A DNA stretch of 32,969 bases from NCBI GenBank assembly GCA_943324745.2, contig CALPMT020000036.1:1-32969 (forward strand), read 5' to 3'. Below the pieces are notes generated by a model, which was not told the DNA's origin, did not search any database, and saw nothing but the letters and a program-made list of their open reading frames with translations. The translations under genes were made by a program, and so were the position numbers. Below, piece after piece: positions 17,876 through 26,042 of this stretch. This DNA is from Chitinophaga pinensis. GTDB taxonomy: Bacteria; Bacteroidota; Bacteroidia; Flavobacteriales_D; Crocinitomicaceae. How positions within the stretch are numbered: position 1 is the first letter of the stretch; each line of letters opens with the position of its first letter.

Positions 17876-17931
17876 GTTGAAAGTTAAAAGTCGAAAGTAG
17901 ATTAAGTTTACTTTCGACTTTTAACTTTCAA
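17876..17931. terminator. 23-bp perfect hairpin built from heptamer repeats; possible terminator
   Basis: Arms 17877-17899 and 17909-17931 are perfect reverse complements over 23 bp with a 9-nt loop. The left arm is made of the 7-mers GTTGAAA, GTTAAAA and GTCGAAA from 17876. It begins 10 nt after the CDGSH stop codon and could end that transcript, though no strong U tract follows it. Confidence 0.6.
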
Positions 17932-18084
17932 TAAATCCAAAATTTTAAATAATAACATTTCAGAGGAGTTTTTATACAACACTAATTCAATTTGAACTGT
18001 TTCCAATATGTAAATAGTTGTTTTTCAAATCTCTGATTTTTTAAAATATTTGCATGAATTTTTCCTTTTTATTCATTCGTTTTG

Positions 18085-18092
18085 TATCTTTG
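18085..18092 (+). promoter_or_regulatory. Candidate -7 promoter element of the AbiE operon
   Basis: TATCTTTG matches the Bacteroidota -7 consensus TAnnTTTG exactly and ends 7 nt before the AbiEi ATG at 18100. At the usual spacing the upstream sequence is T-rich (TTTTTCC) rather than a clear TTTG. Transcription would begin at or within a few bases of the ATG, giving a leaderless or nearly leaderless mRNA. Confidence 0.5.
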
Positions 18093-18099
18093 GTAAACG

Positions 18100-18681
18100 A
18101 TGAGTCGATTAGTAAATCATATAGAGCAAGGACAGGTATATAGAAGATCCGATTTGGAGTATTATTCTACTTCCATTGATAGGGATCTTATTGAATTGAT
18201 AAAAAACGGTTACCTTCTAAAGATTAATCAGGGGTTGTATTATTCTCCAAAGAAAACAAAGTTTGGGATTGTACCACCAGATGAGCATATTTTGATTGAA
18301 CGCTTTTTAAAAGACGATGACTTTTTGATTTTGTCTCCCAATTTATTCAACGTATTAGGATTGGGATTGACCCAATTGTATAATGTAACATGGGTGTATA
18401 ATCACAAAAGAAAAGGTAAGATTGATATACATGGCAAAACCTTTGATTTTAAATTGAAGTCAGCTTTCCCTAGAGAAATCAGCAAAGAATATCTTTTAAT
18501 TGAATTATTGAATAATATTAACCTAATAGCTGAGGATCAAATTTCAATAATATATAAATTAAATGCAAAGTTAATTGAGTTTAATCAAGACAGATTAAAG
18601 GATGTGACTCAACAATACGGTTTAGGGACGACAAAACGAATGCTTAAAAAATTAATAAGAAAATCAACTAAAAATGATTGA
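18100..18681 (+). CDS. AbiEi-like type IV antitoxin / autoregulator (DUF6088-like)
   Basis: A 193-residue protein with an N-terminal winged-helix-like region (residues about 1-55: RRSDLEYYSTSIDRDLIELIKNG then a YLLKINQGLYYSP wing), followed by an alpha/beta domain. This is the layout of AbiEi-type antitoxins, which repress their own operon and counter AbiEii. Its stop overlaps the start of the toxin gene by 8 bases, which fixes the pairing. The C-terminus is basic (KRMLKKLIRKSTK). AbiEi/AbiEii pairs are known to abort phage infection and stabilise DNA; the actual target here is unknown. Confidence 0.82.
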   Translation: MSRLVNHIEQGQVYRRSDLEYYSTSIDRDLIELIKNGYLLKINQGLYYSPKKTKFGIVPPDEHILIERFLKDDDFLILSPNLFNVLGLGLTQLYNVTWVYNHKRKGKIDIHGKTFDFKLKSAFPREISKEYLLIELLNNINLIAEDQISIIYKLNAKLIEFNQDRLKDVTQQYGLGTTKRMLKKLIRKSTKND

Positions 18682-19627
18682 TTATATCCATAATGACCCT
18701 GAATTTAAGGAGTTAATAGCTATTATTTCCAAGGAATTAGAAATTAATATTGCATTAATTGAAAAGGATTATTGGATTATGCATATCCTATATTCCCTAA
18801 AAGAACAAGGCCTTGAATTTGAATTAAAAGGAGGAACATCTTTATCAAAAGGATTTGGAATAATTGATCGGTTTTCAGAAGATATAGATATTCATATCAA
18901 AACGAACTTTGGACTAAAAATAGAAGGTAACGCAGATAAATTATCTATTAGAAATGCTCGAAAAGAATTTTATGATCTTTTAGTGTTGAAATTAACTATT
19001 GAAGGAGTTGTATCGATTCAGAGAGATTTTGAATTTGATGATATGGATAAATACAGAAGTGGTGGAATTCGATTAAGTTATGAAGGATTTTCAACGCCGA
19101 TAGAAGGAGTAAAAGAAGGTATTTTATTGGAAGTTGGTTTTGATCAGGTAACTCCAAATGTGCCAGTAACTATATCATCTTGGGTTTGGCAATATTTAGA
19201 AAAAAACAACCTCATTTCCAATTATATCGATAACAATGCAGTTGGAGTTTTGTGTTACCATCCTGGATATACCTTTATAGAAAAATTACAGACTATTGTT
19301 AGAAAATTTCGAAATAGACAACTCGATAATGAATCCAGTGCAATTAATTTCATGAGACATTATTATGATGTATATTGTCTGTTGCAAAATGAAGATGTTT
19401 TAAAATTTATTGGTTCATCTGACTATCAATTCCATAAATCTAAGCGAATAAAAGGTGTAGATGCTGAAATCCCATTATCTGAACATCCAGCACTTTCGTT
19501 ATCAGATACACATGTTAGAGAGTCGTTTAAAAAACAATATCTCTCAACGTCAAATCTGTATTACAAAGGTCAACCTGATTTTGAAATTGTTCTAGCGTTA
19601 ATAGAAAAAAATAGGTGTAATTTTTAA
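18674..19627 (+). CDS. AbiEii/AbiGii-type nucleotidyltransferase toxin
   Basis: A 317-residue protein with the DNA-polymerase-beta-like nucleotidyltransferase core of AbiEii: LKGGTSLSKG (G53-G54-T55-S56) followed by SEDIDI (D70-x-D72), the metal-binding pair. An upstream EKDYW segment (about 30-34) and a downstream conserved EKLQTIVRKFRNRQ helix are also typical. Known AbiEii toxins transfer nucleotides (GTP-dependent; some act on tRNA), stopping growth. All key residues seen are intact, so the toxin is probably active. Translation is coupled to the antitoxin (8-nt overlap). The pair stands alone between unrelated genes, consistent with an acquired defence module. Confidence 0.88.
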   Translation: MIDYIHNDPEFKELIAIISKELEINIALIEKDYWIMHILYSLKEQGLEFELKGGTSLSKGFGIIDRFSEDIDIHIKTNFGLKIEGNADKLSIRNARKEFYDLLVLKLTIEGVVSIQRDFEFDDMDKYRSGGIRLSYEGFSTPIEGVKEGILLEVGFDQVTPNVPVTISSWVWQYLEKNNLISNYIDNNAVGVLCYHPGYTFIEKLQTIVRKFRNRQLDNESSAINFMRHYYDVYCLLQNEDVLKFIGSSDYQFHKSKRIKGVDAEIPLSEHPALSLSDTHVRESFKKQYLSTSNLYYKGQPDFEIVLALIEKNRCNF

Positions 19628-19692
19628 TCAGAACGTGTTGTGTTTTTTTAACTTTATTCCTGAAATATTCATTTATAAGCATGTAGATAAAT

Positions 19693-20463
19693 TTAATGTT
19701 GCGTAATTCTTATAAAATCCTTGCTCGCCGACATTTTTAATACTTCTTCAAAATCGGAAAAACAATCATCTTTTAGGGAATATACTTGTAAGAATTTAAC
19801 TAATTCATTGGATGTGTGCTCGTATATTTTTCGCAACAAGTTTGATGTAAGTGTGTTTCCTATTTGATCTATCACAGTTTGGTCAATAGCGTATACAATG
19901 TTGTATTGACCGTAGCCACTACATTTCAGAACTACCAAACAAAAAGGCGTATTGCATTGCTGTAACTTGGTACGGTTGATGTTTACTTTCGTTAAGTCAC
20001 TCTCTGCGATGGTACGTAAATTCGTTTGAGGGATCTCTTTCTGAATTTCTTTGATACTTTTTACAATTTCGTAGTACGCTTGTTCGACTTTGAAATTGAT
20101 TTTCTTTGCATGGAAGGGTAATAATTCTACTAAATCTGTATGCTTGAATTTCGAACCAAAAGTCAACATAAATTGATCTAGCGTATGGTTCGGATTTATT
20201 GATTGATAATCTTTATACTTTCCTAATAAATAATCTTGGAACTCCGGCATAAGATCTAGTGTATCCAACAATTCCGATATTTTGTCATTCACTTCATTGA
20301 TAGGACCAAGATTGGTCTTATTCAAAATTGTTGTAATCAATGTATGGAAATCATCCTTACGAATAGATGGGGTAGTAGATTCGTGTGAAGTCTTTTCATT
20401 GGATGTAAACTCAATTTCTTCATCGGTCAAAGAGTTTAAGATACGTTCGAAGATTTTTTTCAT
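19693..20463 (-). CDS. Soluble protein of unknown function
   Basis: I do not recognise this 256-residue protein. It has no signal peptide or transmembrane helix, so it is probably cytoplasmic. Residues about 1-170 are rich in predicted helix (DDFHTLITTILNKTN, EVNDKISELLDTLDLM, KVEQAYYEIVKSIKEIQKEI). Residues about 175-205 look like beta strands (CLVVLKCSGYGQYNIVYAI), and the end is helical. It is the last gene of a long leftward series, 11 nt after a lipoprotein gene, so it is probably co-expressed with it. The AbiE toxin gene converges on it 65 nt away. Confidence 0.72.
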   Translation of the reverse strand: MKKIFERILNSLTDEEIEFTSNEKTSHESTTPSIRKDDFHTLITTILNKTNLGPINEVNDKISELLDTLDLMPEFQDYLLGKYKDYQSINPNHTLDQFMLTFGSKFKHTDLVELLPFHAKKINFKVEQAYYEIVKSIKEIQKEIPQTNLRTIAESDLTKVNINRTKLQQCNTPFCLVVLKCSGYGQYNIVYAIDQTVIDQIGNTLTSNLLRKIYEHTSNELVKFLQVYSLKDDCFSDFEEVLKMSASKDFIRITQH

Positions 20464-20474
20464 AATATGTTGTT

Positions 20475-21569
20475 TTAAAGATTTACCGTTTTAAAATATT
20501 CATAGAACTCTTCCTTATTTTGGATTTGTTTTTCATATTTAGAATAAGTTTTGTGCGAACTAAGCGTTAAAAAATAATTAATTGCCATTTCGTCATTTGG
20601 GTTTTCTTGTAAATAGGAATAGATGGTTTTAATATTCGCAAAACGCATTTTCTCATACGACTCATTTGGAACGTTATCTAGTTGCGAAAAACCAATCATT
20701 GCTTGACTTAAAGAACGCCATTTCACCCAAGATTCAAATAAGTATAAACTGTATTTATTCGCTTTCAATATCGTTTCATAGATGGTTTTCGCTTCTAGGA
20801 AATGACTGTTTGAACCAGTTTTAATATCTATTGATACCAATTGATCTGCCATTTGTATTTTATAAATACTTTGTTCTTGAAAATCTTTTGTTTCGGTGAT
20901 GATCTTTTTTAGTAGTTCTTCTGCTTGATTATATTGAATATGAATCATTTTGTTTTTGTATGCTTCATAACGTGGATCTTTGATGTAATTGGATTTGTCG
21001 TTTAATTCCCAATAGGTTTTCTCCGAAAGATTTACAAAAGCTGAAATATCATAATTTTTATGGATGTATCTTTCTAAATCATGTGTTCGATACATTGGGT
21101 CAGTCAACAAAATTCCGAAATTAGTTTGCGCAAAAAACATTTTTTTATGCGGTTTAATTTCATTGAAAATTTTATTCAATCGTTGAATACAAAGGTCTGA
21201 TAGATACTTTATTTTTTCATCGTTAAAAGTAATTCCATTCAAAAGGTTTAGCTTATTGATTTGATTTTTAATAGTTTTTTCTGGATAAACAACATATTGT
21301 TTAGGTTTACCATTTATTCCTAATTCTTTGGTATATTTTGGATGATTAATAAATTCAGAGAATAAATAATTATCGATTTCTTCGCATGTATTTCTCACAA
21401 AATAGGCGCGGTAAACATCGATTAATCGTTTGTTGAGTTTTGAGTTTTTGCCCAATTCGTCTAATCCATCTTGATAGTTTGAACCCTTATTTTGTTGGTT
21501 TGTAGTTTGGTTTGATTGACAACTTATTATGAGTAAAAGTGTAAATAAAAGGTAAATAGTTTTTTTCAT
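20475..21569 (-). CDS. Predicted lipoprotein of unknown function
   Basis: A 364-residue protein with a lipoprotein signal: MKKTIYLLFTLLLIISC, with Cys17 preceded by IIS as a lipobox and followed by QSNQ and a polar linker. It should be anchored in a membrane by lipid. The mature part is mostly helical and charged; the second half (about 220-345) has a helix-turn-helix rhythm reminiscent of TPR-like repeats, but no motif is secure. It starts 4 nt after the preceding lipoprotein gene and ends 11 nt before the unknown soluble protein, so the three appear to be one transcript. Confidence 0.75.
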   Translation of the reverse strand: MKKTIYLLFTLLLIISCQSNQTTNQQNKGSNYQDGLDELGKNSKLNKRLIDVYRAYFVRNTCEEIDNYLFSEFINHPKYTKELGINGKPKQYVVYPEKTIKNQINKLNLLNGITFNDEKIKYLSDLCIQRLNKIFNEIKPHKKMFFAQTNFGILLTDPMYRTHDLERYIHKNYDISAFVNLSEKTYWELNDKSNYIKDPRYEAYKNKMIHIQYNQAEELLKKIITETKDFQEQSIYKIQMADQLVSIDIKTGSNSHFLEAKTIYETILKANKYSLYLFESWVKWRSLSQAMIGFSQLDNVPNESYEKMRFANIKTIYSYLQENPNDEMAINYFLTLSSHKTYSKYEKQIQNKEEFYEYFKTVNL

Positions 21570-21573
21570 AGGA

Positions 21574-22389
21574 TTAATTATAATAAGTGATGTATTGACG
21601 GTAATAAGAACCTTTAGTTTTATTATCCATAATTAAAAGTTGATTTGTATTGAATGGTTCAGGATATAATTCAACGCCAATATCCTCCGTAATTCTATTT
21701 TTTCTCGCATCATATTTAATGGGCGTTGTGAATTCTTTAAATGGAAATTTGAATTGATGTAAAAACAGATTTACATATCCTTTTTCAGCTAATTTATGAT
21801 CAAACATCAAGACATTATAAGCGTAATTTTGAGGATCTTTTAGTTTGATTGAAGGTTTGATTTCAAAATCTATAAATTCTATCCATTTATTTTTATCGTA
21901 ATAATAAGCAGTACGAAGATTTTTACGATAGGGTACAATAGAGGTATAGGTATTTCTTCTTTTTTCACTTTGACTCATAAAGTTAGTAAAGGAAATATCA
22001 CTTTTTACATCGGTCTTTTTACGGTTTATTTTTTGAATACGAGTGTCTGAAAGAAGAAATGATAAGTATTTTCGTGCAATTTGACCTTCTTTATGAAACA
22101 GTTCCACCGATGAATATTTAAGTTCAGAATCAATTATTTTTCCAAATTTAACGTCATAAAAGTTCGTGTAGATAGCCTTTATTTTCTTGTTGGATAAAAT
22201 AGCGTCTCCTATGTAAGTCGTTTTATCTTGTTTGGATTGCTTTAAATGCTTGTCTGATTTGAAAAAATCAAATGAAGAATGAGCCCCTGAAAATACAGTA
22301 GGTTTGGTTTCATTAATTTCTAAAGGAGAAGTTGGTTTGCAAGAAATACTAAGTATTAGAATTGTAACAAAAGCGAATAAGTTTCTCAT
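21574..22389 (-). CDS. Predicted lipoprotein of unknown function
   Basis: A 271-residue protein beginning MRNLFAFVTILILSISC, a signal peptide ending at Cys17; the residue at -3 is Ser rather than the preferred Leu, so lipidation is likely but not certain. The mature protein is rich in Lys, Tyr and beta-strand patterns (AYYYDKNKWIEFIDFEIKPS, GYVNLFLHQFKFPFKEF). No family is recognised. It is 4 nt upstream of the second lipoprotein gene and is separated from the VWA gene by 62 bp containing a hairpin with a T run. Confidence 0.72.
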   Translation of the reverse strand: MRNLFAFVTILILSISCKPTSPLEINETKPTVFSGAHSSFDFFKSDKHLKQSKQDKTTYIGDAILSNKKIKAIYTNFYDVKFGKIIDSELKYSSVELFHKEGQIARKYLSFLLSDTRIQKINRKKTDVKSDISFTNFMSQSEKRRNTYTSIVPYRKNLRTAYYYDKNKWIEFIDFEIKPSIKLKDPQNYAYNVLMFDHKLAEKGYVNLFLHQFKFPFKEFTTPIKYDARKNRITEDIGVELYPEPFNTNQLLIMDNKTKGSYYRQYITYYN

Positions 22390-22408
22390 GTTTTATTTAT
22401 AAATGGTT

Positions 22409-22441
22409 AAAAAGTGAGTTGTAAAAAAGAATACAACTCAC
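22409..22441 (-). terminator. Terminator-like hairpin between the VWA and lipoprotein genes
   Basis: On the minus strand GTGAGTTGTA (22441-22432) and TACAACTCAC (22423-22414) form a perfect 10-bp stem with an 8-nt loop, followed directly by TTTTT (22413-22409). It lies between the VWA stop and the next start codon, so it could end or reduce transcription into the lipoprotein genes. Confidence 0.6.
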
Positions 22442-22451
22442 AATTATTAGT

Positions 22452-23102
22452 TTATTTAATCATATCTGAAATACTCTTGAAAAATCCAGCACTTTTTTCT
22501 CCTCTCGATTTAGATCTTTCAAAACCTGCGATTGAATCAGAAACGAGTTCCATATTTTTTGCAAAACTTCTTTTTTCAAAGGCATGTACGTTTTCTTTAC
22601 GAATATTTAAGCGTTCAGAAATTACTTTCGGATCAAAATCTGCACCCATAAACGTAAACGTCCAAGCACCTGTTTTTTCTAATTTTTCAATTTTTTGAGC
22701 TACAAGTTCGTAGGTGTAAAGCGTGGAGTAATTTTCTTCCCCATCCGTTAATATGATAAATACGACGGATAATTTTTCTTCAATCAGCTCCTTTCCAAAA
22801 GTTTCTTGAATGGTATCAATAGCTCCACCTAATGCATCTAATAAAGCAGTCATTCCATCGGGGATATAACTTTCCATGGTTAATGGTTTTACAGCTTCAA
22901 TAGCACCAAAACTTATTTCTTTTTGAATTTCGCTGTCGAAATAGTTCACAGAAACAATGTAATTTTGTGCTGGATAATGAATTGCCAGTTCTTTTAATTT
23001 GGCTAACTGCATGTTAAATCCAGTGATTACTTGTTCTTCTGAACCTTGCATAGAGGTGCTTTTGTCTACAATAAAATTGTAAATTGTTTTAGTTGTTTTC
23101 AT
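22452..23102 (-). CDS. Cytoplasmic von Willebrand factor A (VWA) domain protein
   Basis: A 216-residue protein that is nearly all one VWA domain, without signal peptide or transmembrane segment. The metal-ion-dependent adhesion site is complete: D13-x-S15-x-S17 (VDKSTSM), T85 (DGMTALLDA) and D120 (ILTDGEEN). It resembles the small stand-alone bacterial VWA proteins that bind protein partners through a divalent metal, a group that includes tellurite-resistance-type proteins. No AAA+ ATPase, TerD or phosphatase partner is nearby, so its role is unknown. It follows the small secreted protein gene by 19 nt. Confidence 0.87.
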   Translation of the reverse strand: MKTTKTIYNFIVDKSTSMQGSEEQVITGFNMQLAKLKELAIHYPAQNYIVSVNYFDSEIQKEISFGAIEAVKPLTMESYIPDGMTALLDALGGAIDTIQETFGKELIEEKLSVVFIILTDGEENYSTLYTYELVAQKIEKLEKTGAWTFTFMGADFDPKVISERLNIRKENVHAFEKRSFAKNMELVSDSIAGFERSKSRGEKSAGFFKSISDMIK

Positions 23103-23121
23103 AGTTTTTGGGTTAGATTAA

Positions 23122-23580
23122 TTATTTTTCAAGATATCCTTTAAAAAGGAGTACTTCGTTCGTACTTAAATCGACTATTTCAGCAGTCATTTTCACTGTA
23201 TTTCCTATATAAATATAATTTAAGGTAACTGCTGCTTCTCCTCGATTGCTGTCGTAGGTATTGAAAAATTTCCAAGTAAAACGATATTCGTCGTGTGCAT
23301 ACGATTTTGATGTTTCATCATAATGAGTCTGTTTTACACCGTAAATACCTCCATAGGATTGAGTGTTATTTTTTCTAAAAAAATTACTCATACAAAAAGT
23401 ACCATTTTCACATTTGTAAAAACTTAGTGCTAAATCTCCATTTAATGCTATTTCATCATAATTTATTTCGTCAATTTCATAATTTGTAATTTTAAAAGAA
23501 AACTCTTCGATTTGAGAGAAAACTGGACTTGAAAAACCTATGAGCAGGTTAATAAATAAAAAAGAAATTACAATTTTCAT
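23122..23580 (-). CDS. Small exported protein of unknown function
   Basis: A 152-residue protein with a signal peptide of about 22 residues (MKIVISFLFINLLIGFSS, ending VFSQ). The mature part has mostly beta-strand patterns and two closely spaced cysteines (KCENGTFC), which could form a disulfide in the periplasm. No family is recognised and it has no T9SS sorting domain, so periplasmic or outer-membrane-associated location is likely. It is preceded by a 78-bp gap with an AT-only hairpin and followed after 19 nt by the VWA gene. Confidence 0.72.
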   Translation of the reverse strand: MKIVISFLFINLLIGFSSPVFSQIEEFSFKITNYEIDEINYDEIALNGDLALSFYKCENGTFCMSNFFRKNNTQSYGGIYGVKQTHYDETSKSYAHDEYRFTWKFFNTYDSNRGEAAVTLNYIYIGNTVKMTAEIVDLSTNEVLLFKGYLEK

Positions 23581-23640
23581 ACATCTGATACTAATTGTTT
23601 ATATTTATTAATATCAGAGAATAGAAAAGGTAACCGTTAA

Positions 23641-23680
23641 AAAATAAAAATTTAAATTTTATTCAAATAAAATTTTAAAT
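23641..23680 (-). terminator. AT-only hairpin overlapping the end of the 790-residue gene
   Basis: On the minus strand ATTTAAAATTTTATT and AATAAAATTTAAAT pair over about 14 bp with one bulge and a 2-nt loop, followed by TTTTTATTTTTT. The stem includes the last sense codons and the stop codon. It could act as a weak terminator before the small exported protein gene; its stability is doubtful because the stem has no G-C pair. Confidence 0.4.
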
Positions 23681-26031
23681 ACCCTTATAAAACCTTTAGA
23701 TGTTTTGATTTCTATAAAATAAATTCCTTTTGAATATTGTGATAAATTAATTTTACCAATGGAATCATACGTTTGAATTTTTTTACTGTTATAATCCATT
23801 AAAATTACTTTTTCTATTTCTAAGTCTTTAGATAAATAAAGAATTCCGTCATTAGTTGGGTTTGGATATATAAAAAGTTTTTCTCCTTGTAATTCATCTA
23901 AAGCTAATTTTTCAATTACTAAGTTTAAAGTAATTGTACTATCACAGCCAATACTATTTTTTAAAGTTTGTACGTATTGACCGGATTTATCATACGAAAT
24001 ATTATTTAGAGTAAATGTGCCTAAACTGGTTGTGTTAATTTCTGAAATGCTTGAGTTATTAACATTGATTAATACACTATCTTGATTAGTACAACCATTT
24101 GAATCTGTGGTGATAACTTTAAACTGTGTAGTTTTTTGAGGTGTTACAAAGACTCCATTTTGAATATTGTAATCCCAAGTGTAATTACTTGCATTACTAG
24201 CGAGAAGTTGTACCGAGGAGCCTTTACAAATGGTTTGATCCACCCCAGCTTCAATGTTTGGTAATGGGGATAATTGAACTTTTAGAGGGGAAGAAATTAC
24301 TTCACATCCATTGTTGCTTTTTACAGAAACAGAGTAATCACCAGCAGCTAATGAGACTAAAGATTTACTTGTTGCATTTGTTATAATATTTCCATTAAGT
24401 TTCCATTGATATGATTTAACATTTTCTGCATTTGTTTTAAGTGTGAATTTTTCATTTTGACAAATTAGTGAATCGAGAGGGAGTATATTAATTTTTGGAT
24501 TTGGAAGTACATTGATTATTACTCGAGCAGTATCCTTACAGCCATTATCGTCAGTTCCAATAACTGTATATTGTTTTGTTGTTGTTGGATAAAATGGAAT
24601 ATTATTTTGTATTCCTTGATCCCATGAAATAACAGAAGATTTGACATTTAATGTAATTGGATTGCCTTCACAAATTGTCGTGTCGTTGATTAACTTAAAA
24701 GTTAGTGAGTTAATTGTTAGATTTAATGTTATAATACTATCACAACCTTTTTTATTCTTTAGTAAAATCTGATAGGTTCCAGTTTTAGTGTAAACCATAT
24801 TATTTGGACCTAGGTAACTATCACATGCAATTTGATTAATAGTATGTTGTGTTTGTTTATTTACAGTAAGGTTAATTGTTATTATACTATCACACCCGGC
24901 TTTGTTAGGTATTATTATTGTGTAAACACCAGAGTTATTTAATATCTGTCCATTAGGGGCTTTATAACTATCACAAATAATAGGATTTAGAGTACTAAAA
25001 GATTTGTTTTTTATTAAAATATTTAATGTTATAATACTATCACAACCAACTTTGTTTGGTGTAGTTATAGTATAAGTGCCAGATTGTGTTAATTTTTTTC
25101 CGTCAGGACTAATATAAGATGAACAAGTAGATATAAATTGAGTACTATATGATTTGTTATTTATTTGCAAATTTAAATCAAACAAAGTGTCATTTATTAT
25201 CAAGTTATATGAGCCACTTGTATAATATTTTTTACCATCTCTATCAGTGTAATTATCACAAACTATTATTTTTTTTGAATATTGATAACTAATAATTATT
25301 TGACCATCACCACCTCGACCACCTCGATATAATGAATGATACATGCTTCCACCACCACCACCACCAGGATAGGATCCAGCTTTACCATCATAATAACCAT
25401 CACTCCAACCACCGCCTTGACCTCCACCAAGCGGTGCTGCAACTCCATATCTACCATTACCATCATTGCCATTATTCTCATATCCCGCTGAGGAACCGCC
25501 TACTCCAAATGTTGGTGTATCAGCTCCGCAACAAGCACTTCCTTTGTCACCATTTCCTCCATTATATTTTATTTGACCAATACAATTATTTGATTTTCCT
25601 CCATTAAGATTATTTGTGTTTGGGCCAGAAGCATTTATACCTGATTTTCCACCCTTTGCAATAACTCCAAATAAATTATTAGTTGGATTAGAGGCAATAT
25701 TGAACCAAGTGTCTTCGCCATCTTTTCCTAATGTACTACCTAAACCACCATTCCCTCCAGTTCCAACATATAGAAAATAGGATTTACCAGGAGTAACTTC
25801 AAGGGTTGATTCACTATAAGAACCACCACCACCTCCTTGTCCTCCATATATATATTGCCTGTCATTACTACCACCTCCACCTCCACCAGCTCCCCAACAT
25901 TGTATTCTTATTTTAGTAACATTAGACGGACATACCCAGGTATAACTACCAGTGATTTTAAAAGATTCAACAATTTGTGAAAAACCAATATTAAAAAATA
26001 GTATTAGAAATAATAAAGTAGAAAATTTCAT
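23659..26031 (-). CDS. T9SS-secreted multidomain protein with glycine-rich N-terminal domain
   Basis: A 790-residue modular protein. Residues 1-18 are a signal peptide; about 20-255 form a glycine-rich domain (WVCPSNVTKIRIQCWGAGG at its start, then many GGxGGxG runs) closing with DGQIIISYQYS. Four repeats of about 45 residues follow (about 258-440), three with the pattern CDSY-x-x-P-x-G...SGTY...GCDSIITLNL. Then come Ig/PKD-like domains, another GCDSTITLNLV module and a type-A sorting domain of about 75 residues (IYPNPTNDG... KGIYFIEIKTSKG). It should be exported through T9SS and handled by PorU/PorV. The repeats resemble adhesin spacers; the ligand is unknown. Confidence 0.85.
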   Translation of the reverse strand: MKFSTLLFLILFFNIGFSQIVESFKITGSYTWVCPSNVTKIRIQCWGAGGGGGGSNDRQYIYGGQGGGGGSYSESTLEVTPGKSYFLYVGTGGNGGLGSTLGKDGEDTWFNIASNPTNNLFGVIAKGGKSGINASGPNTNNLNGGKSNNCIGQIKYNGGNGDKGSACCGADTPTFGVGGSSAGYENNGNDGNGRYGVAAPLGGGQGGGWSDGYYDGKAGSYPGGGGGGSMYHSLYRGGRGGDGQIIISYQYSKKIIVCDNYTDRDGKKYYTSGSYNLIINDTLFDLNLQINNKSYSTQFISTCSSYISPDGKKLTQSGTYTITTPNKVGCDSIITLNILIKNKSFSTLNPIICDSYKAPNGQILNNSGVYTIIIPNKAGCDSIITINLTVNKQTQHTINQIACDSYLGPNNMVYTKTGTYQILLKNKKGCDSIITLNLTINSLTFKLINDTTICEGNPITLNVKSSVISWDQGIQNNIPFYPTTTKQYTVIGTDDNGCKDTARVIINVLPNPKINILPLDSLICQNEKFTLKTNAENVKSYQWKLNGNIITNATSKSLVSLAAGDYSVSVKSNNGCEVISSPLKVQLSPLPNIEAGVDQTICKGSSVQLLASNASNYTWDYNIQNGVFVTPQKTTQFKVITTDSNGCTNQDSVLINVNNSSISEINTTSLGTFTLNNISYDKSGQYVQTLKNSIGCDSTITLNLVIEKLALDELQGEKLFIYPNPTNDGILYLSKDLEIEKVILMDYNSKKIQTYDSIGKINLSQYSKGIYFIEIKTSKGFIRVFKILFE

Positions 26032-26042
26032 TCAGTTAATTA

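Noticed and set aside
22414-22698. 94-residue plus-strand frame opposite the VWA gene
   Set aside because: Antisense to the conserved VWA domain and starting inside a terminator-like hairpin; no support as a gene.
25332-25607. Plus-strand frame coding for a histidine-rich 91-residue peptide
   Set aside because: It is the reverse complement of Gly codons (ACC/CCA runs) of the glycine-rich domain; the composition is an artefact and no start signal is seen.
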